Positions 36,491 through 47,298 of a stretch of 64,000 nt of DNA are shown in pieces. Source of the stretch: Streptomyces sp. P3. Lineage in GTDB: Bacteria > Actinomycetota > Actinomycetes > Streptomycetales > Streptomycetaceae. A model generated the notes under the pieces. That model was not told the DNA's origin and searched no databases. It saw nothing but the letters and a program-made list of their open reading frames with translations. The stretch spans positions 8,883,501 to 8,947,500 of the forward strand of contig JAFEKX020000001.1 of assembly GCA_016893485.2 (NCBI GenBank). The letters are read 5' to 3'. Position numbers and translations under genes: made by a program. How positions within the stretch are numbered: the first letter of the stretch is position 1; each line of letters begins with the position of its first letter.

Positions 36491-36910
36491 ATGGCGGACG
36501 CGAAGGATGAACGCCGACCGGCGGGTGAGCTGGAGGCCAGCGTCATGGCCGCCCTCTGGGCAGCCGGTGCTCCGCAGACGCCCGGAGAGGTACAGCTGAG
36601 CCTCGACACGGGCCTCGCCCGCACCACGGTGACGACGATCCTGACCCGGCTGCACGACAAGGGCGTGGTGGACCGGCGGCGCCAGGGGCGCGGGTTCGCC
36701 TACTTTCCGGTGCAGGACGCGCAGGGGCTCACCGCACGCCGTATGCACACGGAACTCGACCGGGACGGTGACCGGGAGACGGTGCTGGCCCGGTTCGTGG
36801 CGCAGCTGAGCCCCGATGACGAACAGGTGCTGCGGGATCTTCTGGAGTCCGGGAGGTGTGACCGTCCTCCCGCTGCCGCCCTACCGTCCCCGTGTCGGAG
36901 GGGAGGGTAG
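36491..36910 (+). CDS. BlaI/MecI/CopY-family transcriptional repressor
   Basis: An intact protein of 139 residues from ATG 36491 (MADAKDERRPAGELEASVMA). The winged helix is LWAAGAPQTPGEVQLSL, then TTVTTILTRLHDKGVVDRRR and GFAYFPVQDA. The C-terminal dimer region is FVAQLSPDDEQVLRDLLE. Members are released from DNA by metalloprotease cleavage or by copper. No BlaR-type M56 protease gene is adjacent, so the signal is unclear. The divergent BASS transporter and the operator cluster between them suggest one regulon. Confidence 0.9.
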   Translation: MADAKDERRPAGELEASVMAALWAAGAPQTPGEVQLSLDTGLARTTVTTILTRLHDKGVVDRRRQGRGFAYFPVQDAQGLTARRMHTELDRDGDRETVLARFVAQLSPDDEQVLRDLLESGRCDRPPAAALPSPCRRGG

Positions 36911-37270
36911 GGCGCCATCCGGTCTACGGCCTGTCGGCCACTGGGTGCATGTGCCGCCTGGTCGTGGTCACCGAGGTCGGTAGGGCGTGGCCAGCACGCA
37001 GACCGTGACGCTGTCGGGCAAGAGGCCGGCGTCGTTCAGGTCCGCGCGGTGGGGCGGACCACGATCAGCCGGCCGGTGGGGCGCACGCCCCCAGCCCCGC
37101 AAAAGCCCCCCCGCAAAGCCTCCCGCCCCAACCTGTCAAAGCCACCCCCCCGCAACCCCCACAGCCTCCCGCCCCTCCTGAACCCTCTGGGAATCCGACT
37201 GGCGCCCATCGCGTTTTACGTATAACCTCACCCGTCAATCCCCCGCCCGGAACCCGCACGGAGACCCCCG
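36911..37270. other. Gap without clear gene
   Basis: On the minus strand 36985-37060 can be read as LNDAGLLPDSVTVCVLATPY ending at a stop near 36980, perhaps the tail of a lost gene, but nothing precedes it. The stretch 37080-37170 is C-rich on the plus strand. TATAAC at 37221-37226 may be the -10 of the VOC gene at 37271. Confidence 0.4.
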
Positions 37271-37668
37271 ATGAGCCGTATCGCCCTGGTCACCCTCGTC
37301 GTCGACGACTACGACGAGGCGATCCGCTTCTACGTCGACGCTCTCGGCTTCCGGCTCGCCGAGGACGAGTCGCGTGGTGACGGGGCGCGGTGGGTCGTCG
37401 TGGTGCCGCCCGGTGCGGACGAGGGCGGTACCGGGCTGCTGCTCGCCCGGGCCAAGGGGACGCGCAGAGCGCCCGGGTCGGTGACCAGACCGGTGGCCGG
37501 GTCGGGTTCTTTCTGCACACCGACGACTTCGCCCGCGACCACGCCCGGATGCTCGCCGCGGGCGTGACCTTCCTGGAGGAGCCGCGCCACGAGCCGTACG
37601 GTTCCGTCGCCGTGTTCCAGGATCTGTACGGCAACCGCTGGGACCTGCTCCAGCCCGCCGCTGCCTGA
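37271..37668 (+). CDS. VOC-superfamily (glyoxalase-like) protein (one frame break)
   Basis: About 132 residues. The start ATG 37271 gives MSRIALVTLVVDDYDEAIRF, the first beta-alpha-beta unit, followed by YVDALGFRLAEDES. Near 37462 one missing G in GGGG breaks the frame; joined, it runs AKGDAQSARVGDQTGGRVGF, then LHTDDFARDHARMLAAGV and GSVAVFQDLYGNRWDLLQP, the second unit with the metal-ligand glutamine/histidine positions partly altered. VOC proteins include glyoxalases, dioxygenases and drug-binding proteins; function cannot be fixed. It precedes the adenosine deaminase gene on the same strand. Confidence 0.82.
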
Positions 37669-37723
37669 GCCTCCGTACTCGCCAACCCCCGCTCACCGAA
37701 CGACGACCGAGGAACCCCCGTAC

Positions 37724-38794
37724 ATGTCATCTACGCGCATAGACACCGACACCCTCCGCCGGCTCCCCAAGGCCGTGCTGCACGACCACCTCGACGGCGG
37801 CCTGCGTCCCGCCACCGTGGTGGAGCTCGCCGCGGCGGTCGGGCACACGCTGCCCACCACCGACCCGGACGAGCTGGCCGCCTGGTACTTCGACGCCGCC
37901 AACTCCGGTGATCTGGTGCGCTACATCGCCACCTTCGACCACACCCTCGCCGTGATGCAGAACCGCGAGGGCCTGCTGCGCACCGCCGAGGAGTACGTCC
38001 TCGACCTGGCCGCCGACGGTGTCGTCTACGGCGAGGTGCGCTACGCCCCCGAGCTGAACACCAGTGGCGGGCTTGCGCTCGCCGAGGTCGTCGAGACCGT
38101 GCAGGAAGGGCTCGCGGCCGGCATGGCCAAGGCCGCCGCGGCGGGCACGCCGGTGCAGGTGCGGACGCTGCTGTGCGGGATGCGGATGTTCGACCGGGTC
38201 GGCGAGGCGGCCGACCTCGCGGTGGCGTTCCGGGACGCCGGTGTCGTCGGCTTCGACATCGCCGGTGCCGAGGACGGGTTCCCGCCCGCCGACCACCTCG
38301 CCGCGTTCGAGCACCTGCGCCGCGAGAGCGTCCCGTTCACGATCCACGCCGGTGAGGCGCACGGCCTGCCCAGCATCCACCAGGCCCTCCAGGTGTGCGG
38401 CGCCCAGCGCATCGGCCACGGCGTCCGCATCACCGAGGACATCGTCGACGGCAAGCTCGGCCGCCTGGCCGGCTGGGTCCGGGACCGCCGGATCGCGCTG
38501 GAGATGTGCCCGACCTCCAACCTCCAGACGGGCGCGGCCACTTCGATCGCCGAGCACCCCATCACCGCCCTCAAGGACCTCGGCTTCCGCGTCACCCTCA
38601 ACACCGACAACCGACTGGTGTCCGGTACGACGATGACCCGCGAGATGTCCCTGCTGGTCGAGGAGGCCGGCTGGACGATCGAGGACCTGCGCACCGTCAC
38701 GGTGAACGCCCTCAAGAGCGCGTTCATCCCGTACGACGAGCGCAAGGCCCTCATCGAGGACGTCGTCCTGCCCGGTTATGCCTCCGCGCTCTGA
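37724..38794 (+). CDS. add: Adenosine deaminase
   Basis: An intact 356-residue zinc enzyme converting adenosine or deoxyadenosine to inosine in purine salvage. MSSTRIDTDTLRRLPKAVLH leads to the zinc-binding H20-x-H22 in LHDHLDGGLRPATV. VRYAPELNTSGGLALAEVV follows, then TIHAGEAHGLPSIHQAL with His208 and the catalytic Glu211, IGHGVRITEDI, and TLNTDNRLVSGTTMTRE with Asp295. The NTDNR form in place of NTDDP is common in actinobacterial add. No frame break. Its 3' end overlaps the convergent DinB-family gene by about 19 bp. Confidence 0.95.
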   Translation: MSSTRIDTDTLRRLPKAVLHDHLDGGLRPATVVELAAAVGHTLPTTDPDELAAWYFDAANSGDLVRYIATFDHTLAVMQNREGLLRTAEEYVLDLAADGVVYGEVRYAPELNTSGGLALAEVVETVQEGLAAGMAKAAAAGTPVQVRTLLCGMRMFDRVGEAADLAVAFRDAGVVGFDIAGAEDGFPPADHLAAFEHLRRESVPFTIHAGEAHGLPSIHQALQVCGAQRIGHGVRITEDIVDGKLGRLAGWVRDRRIALEMCPTSNLQTGAATSIAEHPITALKDLGFRVTLNTDNRLVSGTTMTREMSLLVEEAGWTIEDLRTVTVNALKSAFIPYDERKALIEDVVLPGYASAL

Positions 38795-39290
38795 AGCAGC
38801 CCGCGCACATACGCGGCCTGTCCGACGTGCTGCAGATCGTCGGACAGGACGCTGACCAGCCGGACGCCCAGGGTGACCGGCGGATCCCAGCGCTCGTCCA
38901 CGATCCGGTCGTAGTCCTTCGCCGTCAGTCCGCGCAGGTACGCCAGCGTCTGGTCGTGCACGGCGTCGTAGTACCCGGTGAGCTGCCCGGCCGACTCGAC
39001 CCGCACCTTGCCGACCTTCGCCGTGGTGTGGCCGTAGCCCGTGTCCTTGGCCGGCAGGTCGAGGCCGAAGCGCTTCTCCCAGCCCTGGGTCAGCCACACC
39101 TGGTCGAGTCCTGAGGCCTCGCCGACATGGTCGTCCTGGACGCGGGTGAGATGCCAGACGAGCCAGGCGATGGAGTTGGCGTCGGCGGCGGGGCGGGCGT
39201 GCAGCTGGTCGGGGTGAGACCGTCGACCGCTGCGTGGACTTCTTCCTGGATGCGGCCGTACGCGTCAATGAGGATGTCGTTGGCATGCAT
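38776..39290 (-). CDS. DinB/DUF664-type mycothiol-dependent-enzyme-fold protein (one frame break)
   Basis: About 170 residues forming a four-helix bundle. The start ATG 39290 (MHANDILIDAYGRIQEEVHA) runs to AVDGLTP, where a missing base near 39215 changes frame to DQLHARPAADANSIAWLVWH, the helix with the first metal histidine. It continues LTRVQDDHVGEASGLDQVW and RLVSVLSDDLQHVGQAAYVR with the later histidines. The family includes maleylpyruvate isomerase and other mycothiol S-transferases. The reaction is unknown. Convergent with add. Confidence 0.82.
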
Positions 39291-39317
39291 ACGACCACCA
39301 TCGCGCATCGCCCTCGG

Positions 39318-40207
39318 TCATGCGGCCGGAGTGTCCGTTTCCAGGAGGGTCATCAGGGCCCGGGCCGCCGGACTGGTCGCCTGCGGAGGGGGCAGCAGCG
39401 CCACCGTCTCGTAGACCTCCTCGCCGGTGCCCTTGAGGGGGAGCGCGGTGAGGGGCTCGCGCTTGTGGCGGAAGTGCTGGGGACCACCGCGATGCCGAGG
39501 TTCTCGTCGATCAGGTCGAGGAGGCTGTGCACGTCGTTGACCTCCAGGGCGACCGTCCGCCGTACGCCCGCCGCGGCGAACACGGCGTCGGTGGTGCGGC
39601 GGGAGGCCCAGTCCGGGTGGAAGTCGACGAAGACCTCACCGCCGAGGTCGTCCGGGGTCACCGCCGCGCCGGTCTCCGCGAGCCGGTGGCTGGGATGGCA
39701 CAGCACGGTCATCGGCTCGCTGGTCAGCGATACGGAGCGCAGCTGGTCGCTGTCCGCCTGGGTGCGGTAGGCGAACGCCAGGTCGAGGCGCCCGGCCGCG
39801 ACCTCCTCGGCCAGTGCGCCGGAACCCGCCTGCCGCAGCCGGATCTCCACATCGGGGTGAAGGCGCCGGAACGCGGCCAGCAGCCCCGCCACATGCACGC
39901 CTGCGATGCACTGCTCGGTGCCCAGGGAGAGTGTGCCGCGCAGCACGCCCTGTACCGCGGCCACCGCCTCGTGTGCCGAGCGCACCTGGGCCAGGATGCG
40001 TTCCGCCTCGCCGAGCAGCGCACGGCCGGCCTCCGTGAGCGTGACCCGGCGGGTGGTGCGCACGAACAGCGGGGTCTGCAACTCCCGTTCCAGGGCGCGG
40101 ATCGAGGCCGAGAGCCCGGACTGGGACACCATCAGCCGCTCGGCCGCACGGGTGAAGTGCTGGTCCTCGGCGACGGCGATGAAATGCTGGAGATGACGCA
40201 GTTCCAT
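39318..40207 (-). CDS. LysR-family transcriptional regulator (C-terminal frame break)
   Basis: An LTTR of about 297 residues. The HTH region is MELRHLQHFIAVAEDQHFTR then AERLMVSQSGLSASIRALE. The effector domain has LGTEQCIAGVHVAGLLAAFR, GRLDLAFAYRTQADSDQLRS and ENLGIAVVP. After about 39490 the frame changes; one added C gives QHFRHKREPLTALPLKGTGE and an end at AALMTLLETDTPAA-like residues, stopping at 39318. It is divergent from an aldo/keto reductase gene 127 bp away, its likely target. Confidence 0.85.
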
Positions 40208-40333
40208 GATTGAGAAGCGTAACCGCTGAATTCCATCGGATTCTTCTGTTGGACCACTGCCCGCAGGTCACGACAGAGTGGGTGGTGGTTCCCTGGAACC
40301 GGTATCCCGTGTGCCAACCCCTCTGGAGTCGCG

Positions 40334-41323
<990 letters not shown>

Positions 41324-41338
41324 GGCATCTCAAGGCCG

Positions 41339-42322
41339 TCAGGCCGTGAGCCGCTCGCTGACCTCCCAGAGGCGGGCCGCCGACTCCGGGTCCACGGCGC
41401 GGGACAGCACCCCAGGGGTGGTGTCCCCGCCGACCCAGGCGGCCTCGTCCTCGGGGGCGAGCAGCGGGCTGATGTCGACGTTCTCGCAGTAGACCCCGCC
41501 GAGACCGTCGAGTTGCGGGCTGGTCGCGCACCAGACGCTGGTGGCCGCGCCCTGCTGCACGGTCTTCATCTGCCGCTCGGGGTCACGGATGGGCCTGCCC
41601 TCGGCGTCGAGCGCGCCCGCGGCCTGGAGTGCCGCCGGGTCGAGGTGCTTGACCAGGCCGGTGTCGACGATCAGGCCCGGGTGCACCGCGAACGCGCGGA
41701 TGCCCTCGGCCTGTCCGCGCCGGTCCACCTCGACGGCGAACAGGGCGTTGGCGGTCTTGGACTGGCCGTAGGCGAGGAACGGCTCGTACTTCCTGTGCTC
41801 GAACTGCAGGTCGTCGAAGTCGACGCCGGCGAAGCGGATGCCCCGCGACGACAGGACCACGACCCGCGCGCCGTGCGCCGCGACCAGCGCCGGCCACAGC
41901 CTGGTCGTCAGCTGGAAGTGTCCGAGGTGGTTGGCGGCGAACTGCGACTCGTAGCCGCGCGCGTCCCGCGCCAGCGGGGTCGCCATGATCCCGGCGTTGT
42001 TCACCAGCAAATGCAGTGGGCGGCCGGAGGCCAGGAACTTGTCCGCGAAGGCGTCGATGGACACGGGGTCCAGCAGGTCCAGGTACTCGACCTCGGTTCC
42101 GGGAAGGTCCTTGACGGCCGCCCGGGCCCGCTCCACGTCCCTCGCCGGTACGACGATCCGCGCCCCCGCGCCGTGCAGTACGCGGGCCGTCTCCAGGCCG
42201 ATGCCGGAGTAGCCGCCGGTGATGACCGCGACCTTGCCGGTCAGGTCGACGCCCTTGATCACCTCCTCGGCGGTGGTCGAGGCGCCGAAGCCGGAATTCA
42301 GGGGCTGCTGTGCGGTGGTCAT
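41339..42322 (-). CDS. Short-chain dehydrogenase/reductase
   Basis: An intact 327-residue SDR. Start at ATG 42322 (MTTAQQPLNSGFGASTTAEE), preceded by GGGAGAGAGC; the frame is open further but lacks a ribosome site. The cofactor loop is VAVITGGYSGIGLETARVL and the NNAG motif is LHLLVNNAGIMATPLARD. The active site is VVLSSRGIRF with the serine, then FLAYGQSKTANALFAVEV with YxxxK. The length and GVYCENVDISP ending match the retinol-dehydrogenase/oxidoreductase-like SDRs common in Streptomyces. Divergent from an AraC regulator across 105 bp. Confidence 0.92.
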   Translation of the reverse strand: MTTAQQPLNSGFGASTTAEEVIKGVDLTGKVAVITGGYSGIGLETARVLHGAGARIVVPARDVERARAAVKDLPGTEVEYLDLLDPVSIDAFADKFLASGRPLHLLVNNAGIMATPLARDARGYESQFAANHLGHFQLTTRLWPALVAAHGARVVVLSSRGIRFAGVDFDDLQFEHRKYEPFLAYGQSKTANALFAVEVDRRGQAEGIRAFAVHPGLIVDTGLVKHLDPAALQAAGALDAEGRPIRDPERQMKTVQQGAATSVWCATSPQLDGLGGVYCENVDISPLLAPEDEAAWVGGDTTPGVLSRAVDPESAARLWEVSERLTA

Positions 42323-42427
42323 GTCTGCTCTCTCCCTCATCAGCTTGAGCTGTTGAGACCACCGTAGGTCGGCCGATCCGTACGATGAATACTTGAGAAT
42401 CCGCATAACTTGCGTGATAGTTCGAAC

Positions 42428-43350
42428 ATGACCGTGGATCCCTCTCTGACGCCCTCGCCGTCGCCGATGCCCGCAGCGTGTTCTCCGGCGGCTTCACGGC
42501 CGGCGGCGACTGGGCGATCCAGCTGCGCGGACGCGACCGGCTGAAGATGAACGCCGTGGTGCAGGGCGGCTGTCTGCTGGTCCGGGACGGCGGTGAACCG
42601 CTGCGGCTCGTCGAGGGGACGTCGTGATCTCCGACGGCGGGCAGCCGTACACCCTCTGCAGTCGGCCCGGCGTCGCGCCGACCGACTCCGCGGACGTCGT
42701 CATGGACCCGGAGACCCGGATGGGCCGGCTCGGGCAGGGCGACGCGGTGGACGTGGCCTGCGTGTCCGGGCACATCGACCTGAGCCGGGACCGGGGGATC
42801 TGCTGCGGCGGGCGCTGCCGCAGCTCGTGCACGTGCGGGCCGACTCGCCCGAGGCCGATGTACTGCGGTGGCTCATCGGGCAGTTGGCGGCCGAGATGCG
42901 CATGCGCAGGGCCGGGGTCGAGTTCGTGTCGGCGCAGCTCGCGCAGCTGATGTTCGTGCAGGTGCTGCGGGTCTGTCTGACCGACGCGGACGGGCTGCCG
43001 CCCGGCTGGCTGCGCGCCCTCGCCGACGAGCGCCTCGCCCCCGCGCTGCGCCTGATGCACGGCGACCCGGCCCACCCCTGGCAGCTGGAGGAGCTGGCCC
43101 GGGCGGCGGCGATGTCCCGCACCACGTTCGCCGTACGGTTCAAGGAGGCGGCCGGTGTGCCGCCCCTGACGTACCTGCTGAACTGGCGCATGAGCCTCGC
43201 CGCCCGGGCCCTCCGCCAGGACGCGGCCCCGGTCGGCGCGCTCGCCCGCTCCGTCGGCTACACCTCCGAGAGCGCCTTCAGCAACGCCTTCAAGCGGGCG
43301 GTCGGGGTGGCCCGCGGCGCTATCGCGAAGAGGCCCTGGCCAGGAGCTGA
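42428..43350 (+). CDS. AraC-family regulator with cupin-type sensor domain (four frame breaks)
   Basis: About 305 residues spread over three frames. The start ATG 42428 (MTVDPS) joins LDALAVADARSVFSGGFTAG and CLLVRDGGEPLRLVEG, the beta-strand AraC_binding domain; GDVVISDGGQPYTLCSRPG follows. After about 42800 comes LLRRALPQLVHVRADSPEAD, then the two HTH motifs: LARAAAMSRTTFAVRFKEAA and VGALARSVGYTSESAFSNAF. The end is RRYREEALARS after a break near 43310. This is the AraC group that sits opposite an SDR or other reductase and activates it in response to a small aldehyde or aromatic compound. Confidence 0.8.
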
Positions 43351-43627
43351 GCCGTTCTTCGAGGCGCACGGTGACCTGATCGCCCTCGCTTTTGTCGATG
43401 GCCTTTCGAAGATCGGCTTTCACGGGGAGTTTGTGCGTGCCGTCGCCGAGCGCCATGAACGAACTGCGGAAAGGGTGTCCGTCGATCGTGCCGCGGACCT
43501 TGACCAGTCCGCGGGTGCCGAAGAACGCGACGGACTCGGGCCAGACGAGATAGGTCCAGCCGCCGTCGTTCGGGCTTTTGATCAATTCGGCGGTGAATTC
43601 CTCGTTCAACGGGGTGCCGGTGCTCAT
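43343..43627 (-). CDS. DUF1905 domain protein (3' end uncertain)
   Basis: About 95 residues. The start ATG 43627 has GGAGG 5 bases upstream, a strong site, giving MSTGTPLNEEFTAELIKSPN. DUF1905 features are WTYLVWPESVAFFGTRGLVK, VRGTIDGHPFRSSFMALGDG, THKLPVKADLRKAIDKSEGD and QVTVRLEERL. The usual end of the family falls here, but the frame stays open far into antisense of the AraC gene. The true stop has probably been lost to an error near 43345. Small beta-barrel protein of unknown function. Confidence 0.75.
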
Positions 43628-43701
43628 GAAGTCCTCCGCTCGGGGTGGTCTGCCGAAGAGGAGACCACCCCGAGCGCGAGAACTCATCGCCGACGCCGGC
43701 C

Positions 43702-44100
43702 TCAGGCCCCGGCGGGCACCCGGTCGAGGAAACCGAGCACGGAGCGGATACGGCCGTCCTCGTCCAGCGTGATCACGTCGAACCCGGCGACGGGCGCCGA
43801 GCCTCCCGGAGGAGGTGCCCTCGGCCCCGCTCACCAGCTCCCAGGCGAAGCGCGCGGTGTCGTGGTGCCCGTCGACGGCTCCCAGGGGGCGGAAGACGAA
43901 TCCCGGGAACTGCGCGTGCGCCCGGCGATCAGCTCCGCGATCTCCGCGTGGCCGGTGACTGCCGCCAGCGGGTCGGTGTAGGTACCCTCGACGGACCAGG
44001 CGGCGGCGACCGCCTTCGCCAGCGCCTCCGGCTCGGCCGCGTTCCAGGCCTCGAAGTAGCGGGCGACGGCGTTCTCGTGTCGATCGGTGTTCGCGGACAT
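43702..44100 (-). CDS. Nuclear transport factor 2 / SnoaL-like protein (two frame breaks)
   Basis: About 132 residues. The start ATG 44100 gives MSANTDRHENAVARYFEAWN, then WSVEGTYTDPLAAVTGHAEI. Near 43915 and 43810 the frame changes; joined, it reads QFPGFVFRPLGAVDGHHDTA, RFAWELVSG and APVAGFDVITLDEDGRIRSV, ending FLDRVPAGA. This is the cone-shaped NTF2 fold, as in SnoaL cyclases, limonene epoxide hydrolase and ketosteroid isomerase. Stand-alone members of unknown substrate are common in Streptomyces. Transcribed in the same direction as the DUF1905 gene. Confidence 0.8.
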
Positions 44101-44467
44101 GGTGAATCAGCCTCCAGCGAGGTCGTTCGTACTGGTCAGGACCCGGATCCGGCTTGCTGCCGACCCGGTGCCTCCACCCTGCCGGGAGCTCGCGGGACGT
44201 CGATTACCCCTCGGGTAATGACGCCGGGAGACCACCGCAAAAGGGGTCCCGAAGGTTTTCAGCCAAACAAGGCTGTGAATATGCCAAGAGAGTGGCTAAA
44301 AAGTCGTGGTGACAGTGTTTCGGGAGTGAACATACTCGACTGCTAGGGCATCACTTCACGAGGCAAAGCCGCCATCGTGCGCACCACTTGAGCCACCCGA
44401 GCCGCCATCAGAGCCGCATGGAAAGCGAGGCCCGACCGGCAATCGAGACACGCGACGGGGAGTGATC
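44101..44467. promoter_or_regulatory. Intergenic region with a perfect palindrome (44203-44219)
   Basis: No gene is seen. ATTACCC-CTC-GGGTAAT at 44203-44219 is an exact 7-bp inverted repeat, 103 bp upstream of the NTF2-like start. The stretch 44240-44345 is markedly lower in GC than its surroundings (for example GTGAATATGCCAAGAGAGTG). It may hold promoters for one or both divergent genes. Confidence 0.5.
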
Positions 44468-44877
44468 GTGCACGACGAATTCCTGTGCCATGTCACCGCG
44501 TACGGTTCCTGCGGCGGGCAGCGCGTCGGGGTGCCTCTGGGAACCTACCGCGCCCCGACCCTGGCGCTCGCGCTGTGGTGGTTACGGGACCGCGCGGTGT
44601 GGATGGCCGACCGGCTCGACCCGCAACCGGAGAACCCGCGCTTCCCCAGGGGCGCCCTGGTCCCGGTCGCCGACACGGCCCCGACGTACCCCGCGCGTTA
44701 CGCACCTGGTCCCGCGATGTCGGTCAACAGGAGCAGGTCGCCTACGAGTTGGCGGCCGGACGGCTCGTCCAGATCGCCATCAGCGACGAGACCACCGAGT
44801 ACGAACTGCTCGCCGAGTCGGTCGACGCCCTCAGGATGCAGCGGACCGTTCCGGCACTCGTCGTCCCTGTCGCCTGA
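44468..44877 (+). CDS. Hypothetical Streptomyces protein with a TTA codon (one frame break)
   Basis: About 137 residues. The start GTG 44468 lies 5 bases below GGGGAG: (M)HDEFLCHVTAYGSCGGQRVG. It continues YRAPTLALALWWLRDRAVWM and GALVPVADTAPTYPAR. Near 44705 a missing base shifts reading to LRTWSRDVGQQEQVAYELAA, then LVQIAISDETTEYELLAESV and TVPALVVPVA. No known domain is recognised. The leucine at 44582-44584 is encoded by TTA, the rare codon read by the bldA tRNA, so translation may be limited to late growth. Confidence 0.65.
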
Positions 44878-44947
44878 CACGTGTCGACCACCGCACCCCT
44901 GACCGCTGACCGGGCGCACCCGTGCACGAATCGGTAGAATTCGGTGC

Positions 44948-47287
44948 ATGCCAGAGCGGCCGAAGGTGCCGACCGCGCCCGAACTCCTCCTGGAGACGGA
45001 ATCGGGCTCCACGGTCATGACCCCGGGCCGCGACTACCACGTCGGCCGCGACCCGCTCAGCGACATCGTCATCGACGACGCCCGCGTCTCCTGGCACCAC
45101 GCGGTCCTGCGGCCGGACGCCGACCACTGGACGCTGGAGGACGAGCACAGCACGAACGGCACCTACGCCGACGGCCGCCGCATCCAGGAGTGGGGCGTCG
45201 GCCCCGGCAGCGTGATCCGCTTCGGCAACCCGGCCGACGGCCCCCGCGTCGTCCTCGCCGACCGCCCCGCCCCGGCCCCGGAACGCCCCTCGGCGGTGTC
45301 CATGCCCGCCTTCACCGGCACCTACCGGCAACCGACGACCGTACGACCGCTGCCCAGCCGCACCGTCCGCATCGGCCGGGCCGCCGACAACGACCTCGTC
45401 GTCGACGACCTGGTCGTCTCCCGCCGCCACGCCGAACTGCTGGCCGGGCCGGACGGCACGTACGAGATCGTCGACCTCGGCAGCCACAACGGCACCTACC
45501 TCAACGGCCAGCCCGTCGCCCGCGCCCCGGTCGGGCCGGGTGACATCGTCGGCATCGGACACTCCGCGTTCTGTCTCGTCGGCGACCAGTTGCAGGAGTA
45601 CGTCGACACCGGCGAGGTCTCCCTCGACGTGCAGGACCTCACCGTCGCCGTCGACCGGGGCCGCAAGGTGCTGCTCGACCAGGTGTCGTTCCCGGTCGGC
45701 GAGAAATGCCTGCTCGCCGTGGTCGGACCCAGCGGCGCCGGAAAGTCCACCCTGCTCAACGCGCTCACCGGCCAGCGCCCCGCCGACCGCGGCACCGTCC
45801 TGTACGACGGCCGCGACCTCTACCGCGACTACGCCGAACTGCGCCAGCGCATCGGCCTGGTCCCGCAGGACGACATCCTGCACGCCCAACTCACCGTGCA
45901 CAGCGCCCTGTCGTACGCGGCCGAACTCCGCTTCCCCAGGACACCGCCAAGGCCGAACGCCGGGCCAGGGTCGACGAGGTCGTCCGCGAACTCGGCCTCG
46001 AACAGCGTGCCGCGCAGCCCGTGCACAGCCTCTCCGGCGGGCAGCGCAAGCGCGTCAGCGTGGCCCTGGAGCTGCTGACCAAGCCGTCGCTGCTGTTCCT
46101 CGACGAACCGACCTCCGGACTCGACCCCGGCATGGACCGCTCGGTGATGCACATGCTGCGCGGCCTCGCCGACGACGGCCGTACCGTCATCGTCGTCACC
46201 CACAGCGTCCTCAGCCTCGACGTGTGCGACCGGCTGCTGGTGCTCGCGCCCGGCGGCAAGGTCGCCTACTACGGGCCGCCCGACGACGCCCTCGCCTACT
46301 TCGGCTTCGAGCACTGGCCGGAGGCCTTCGAGGCGTTCGAGCGGGACCAGGACCGGGACTGGGCGGGGAGTTCAGGAGTCGCCGTTCCAGCGCCAGTACA
46401 TCGTCAACTCCACCGCGCAGCCGCACCAGTTGGGCTCGGGTCCGGTCGCCGCGGCTCCACCGCCGCCCAGGCCCCGCAGCCGCGGTGCCCAGCTCGGCAC
46501 GCTCATCCGCCGCTACACCGCCGCCCTCGGCGCCGACCGGACCTTCCTCGTCATCATGATCGCGCTGCCGTTCGTCATGGGCGCGATGGCCCCGCGCGCT
46601 GGCCGGGAGCCAGCTGACCCGGGACACGGCGATGAACGCCCTGCTCATCCTCTGCGTCGGCGGTGTGCTCACCGGCGCCGCCAACGCCGTCCGCGAACTC
46701 GTCAAGGAACGCGCGATCTACCGGCGCGAGAGAGCCGTCGGCCTCTCCAGATCGGCGTACCTGCTCTCCAAGGTCGTCGTCCTGGGCGCGATCACCGTGG
46801 CGCAGGCCGTGGTGCTCACCCTCGTCGGACTGTTCGGCGTCGACCTCAACGCGCCCGGCGGCAAGGGGTGTTGATGCCGCCCCTGATCGAAATCACGGTC
46901 GCCGTCGCCCTGTTGGCGTTCACCGCGATGATGCTCGGCCTGCTGGTCTCCGCGCTGGTGCGCAAGGAGGAGGTGACGATGCCGCTGCTGGTGCTGCTCG
47001 CCATCGTCCAAGTGGTGTTCTGCGGCGCCCTGTTGAAGCTGCACGGCGTGCCCGGCCTGGAACAGCTGTCCTGGCTGGTGCCCTCGCGGTGGGCGCTCGG
47101 CGGGATGGCCGGCACCATCGGGCTGGCCCGGATCGTGCCCGGCGAGCTCACCAGCGATCCGATGTTCCGGCACTCCGCCGGGGTGTGGCTGCTCAACATG
47201 GGCATGCTCGTCGTGCTGTCACTGCTCTTCGGCTTCCTCGTCTCCCGGCTGCTGCGGCGGCACGAACCCGCCGTGATGCGGAAATAG
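44948..47287 (+). CDS. FHA-FHA-ABC transporter with ABC2-type membrane domain, Rv1747-like (several frame breaks)
   Basis: About 780 residues. Two phosphothreonine-binding FHA domains come first: GRDPLSDIVIDDARVSWHHA with EHSTNGTYADG, and IGRAADNDLVVDDLVVSRRH with GSHNGTYLNG. Next is an ABC ATPase with Walker A VVGPSGAGKSTLLNAL, signature HSLSGGQRKRVSVALELL, Walker B SLLFLDEPTSGLDPGMD and switch VVTHSV. The C-terminal membrane domain appears in pieces after breaks near 45945, 46370, 46600 and 46870 (ALLILCVGGVLTGAANAVRE, FTAMMLGLLVSALV, LSLLFGFLVSRLLRR). This domain order is that of mycobacterial Rv1747, an exporter regulated by phosphorylation through PknF. A Ser/Thr kinase gene lies just downstream here too. 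Confidence 0.87.
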
Positions 47288-47298
47288 GGGCCGCCACG

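Noticed and set aside
42494..43834. Long minus-strand open frame of 446 codons covering the AraC gene
   Set aside because: Only its middle (43343-43627, DUF1905) is protein-like and has a strong ribosome site. The left part is antisense to clear AraC helix-turn-helix coding sequence and the right part covers an NTF2-like gene in a different frame.
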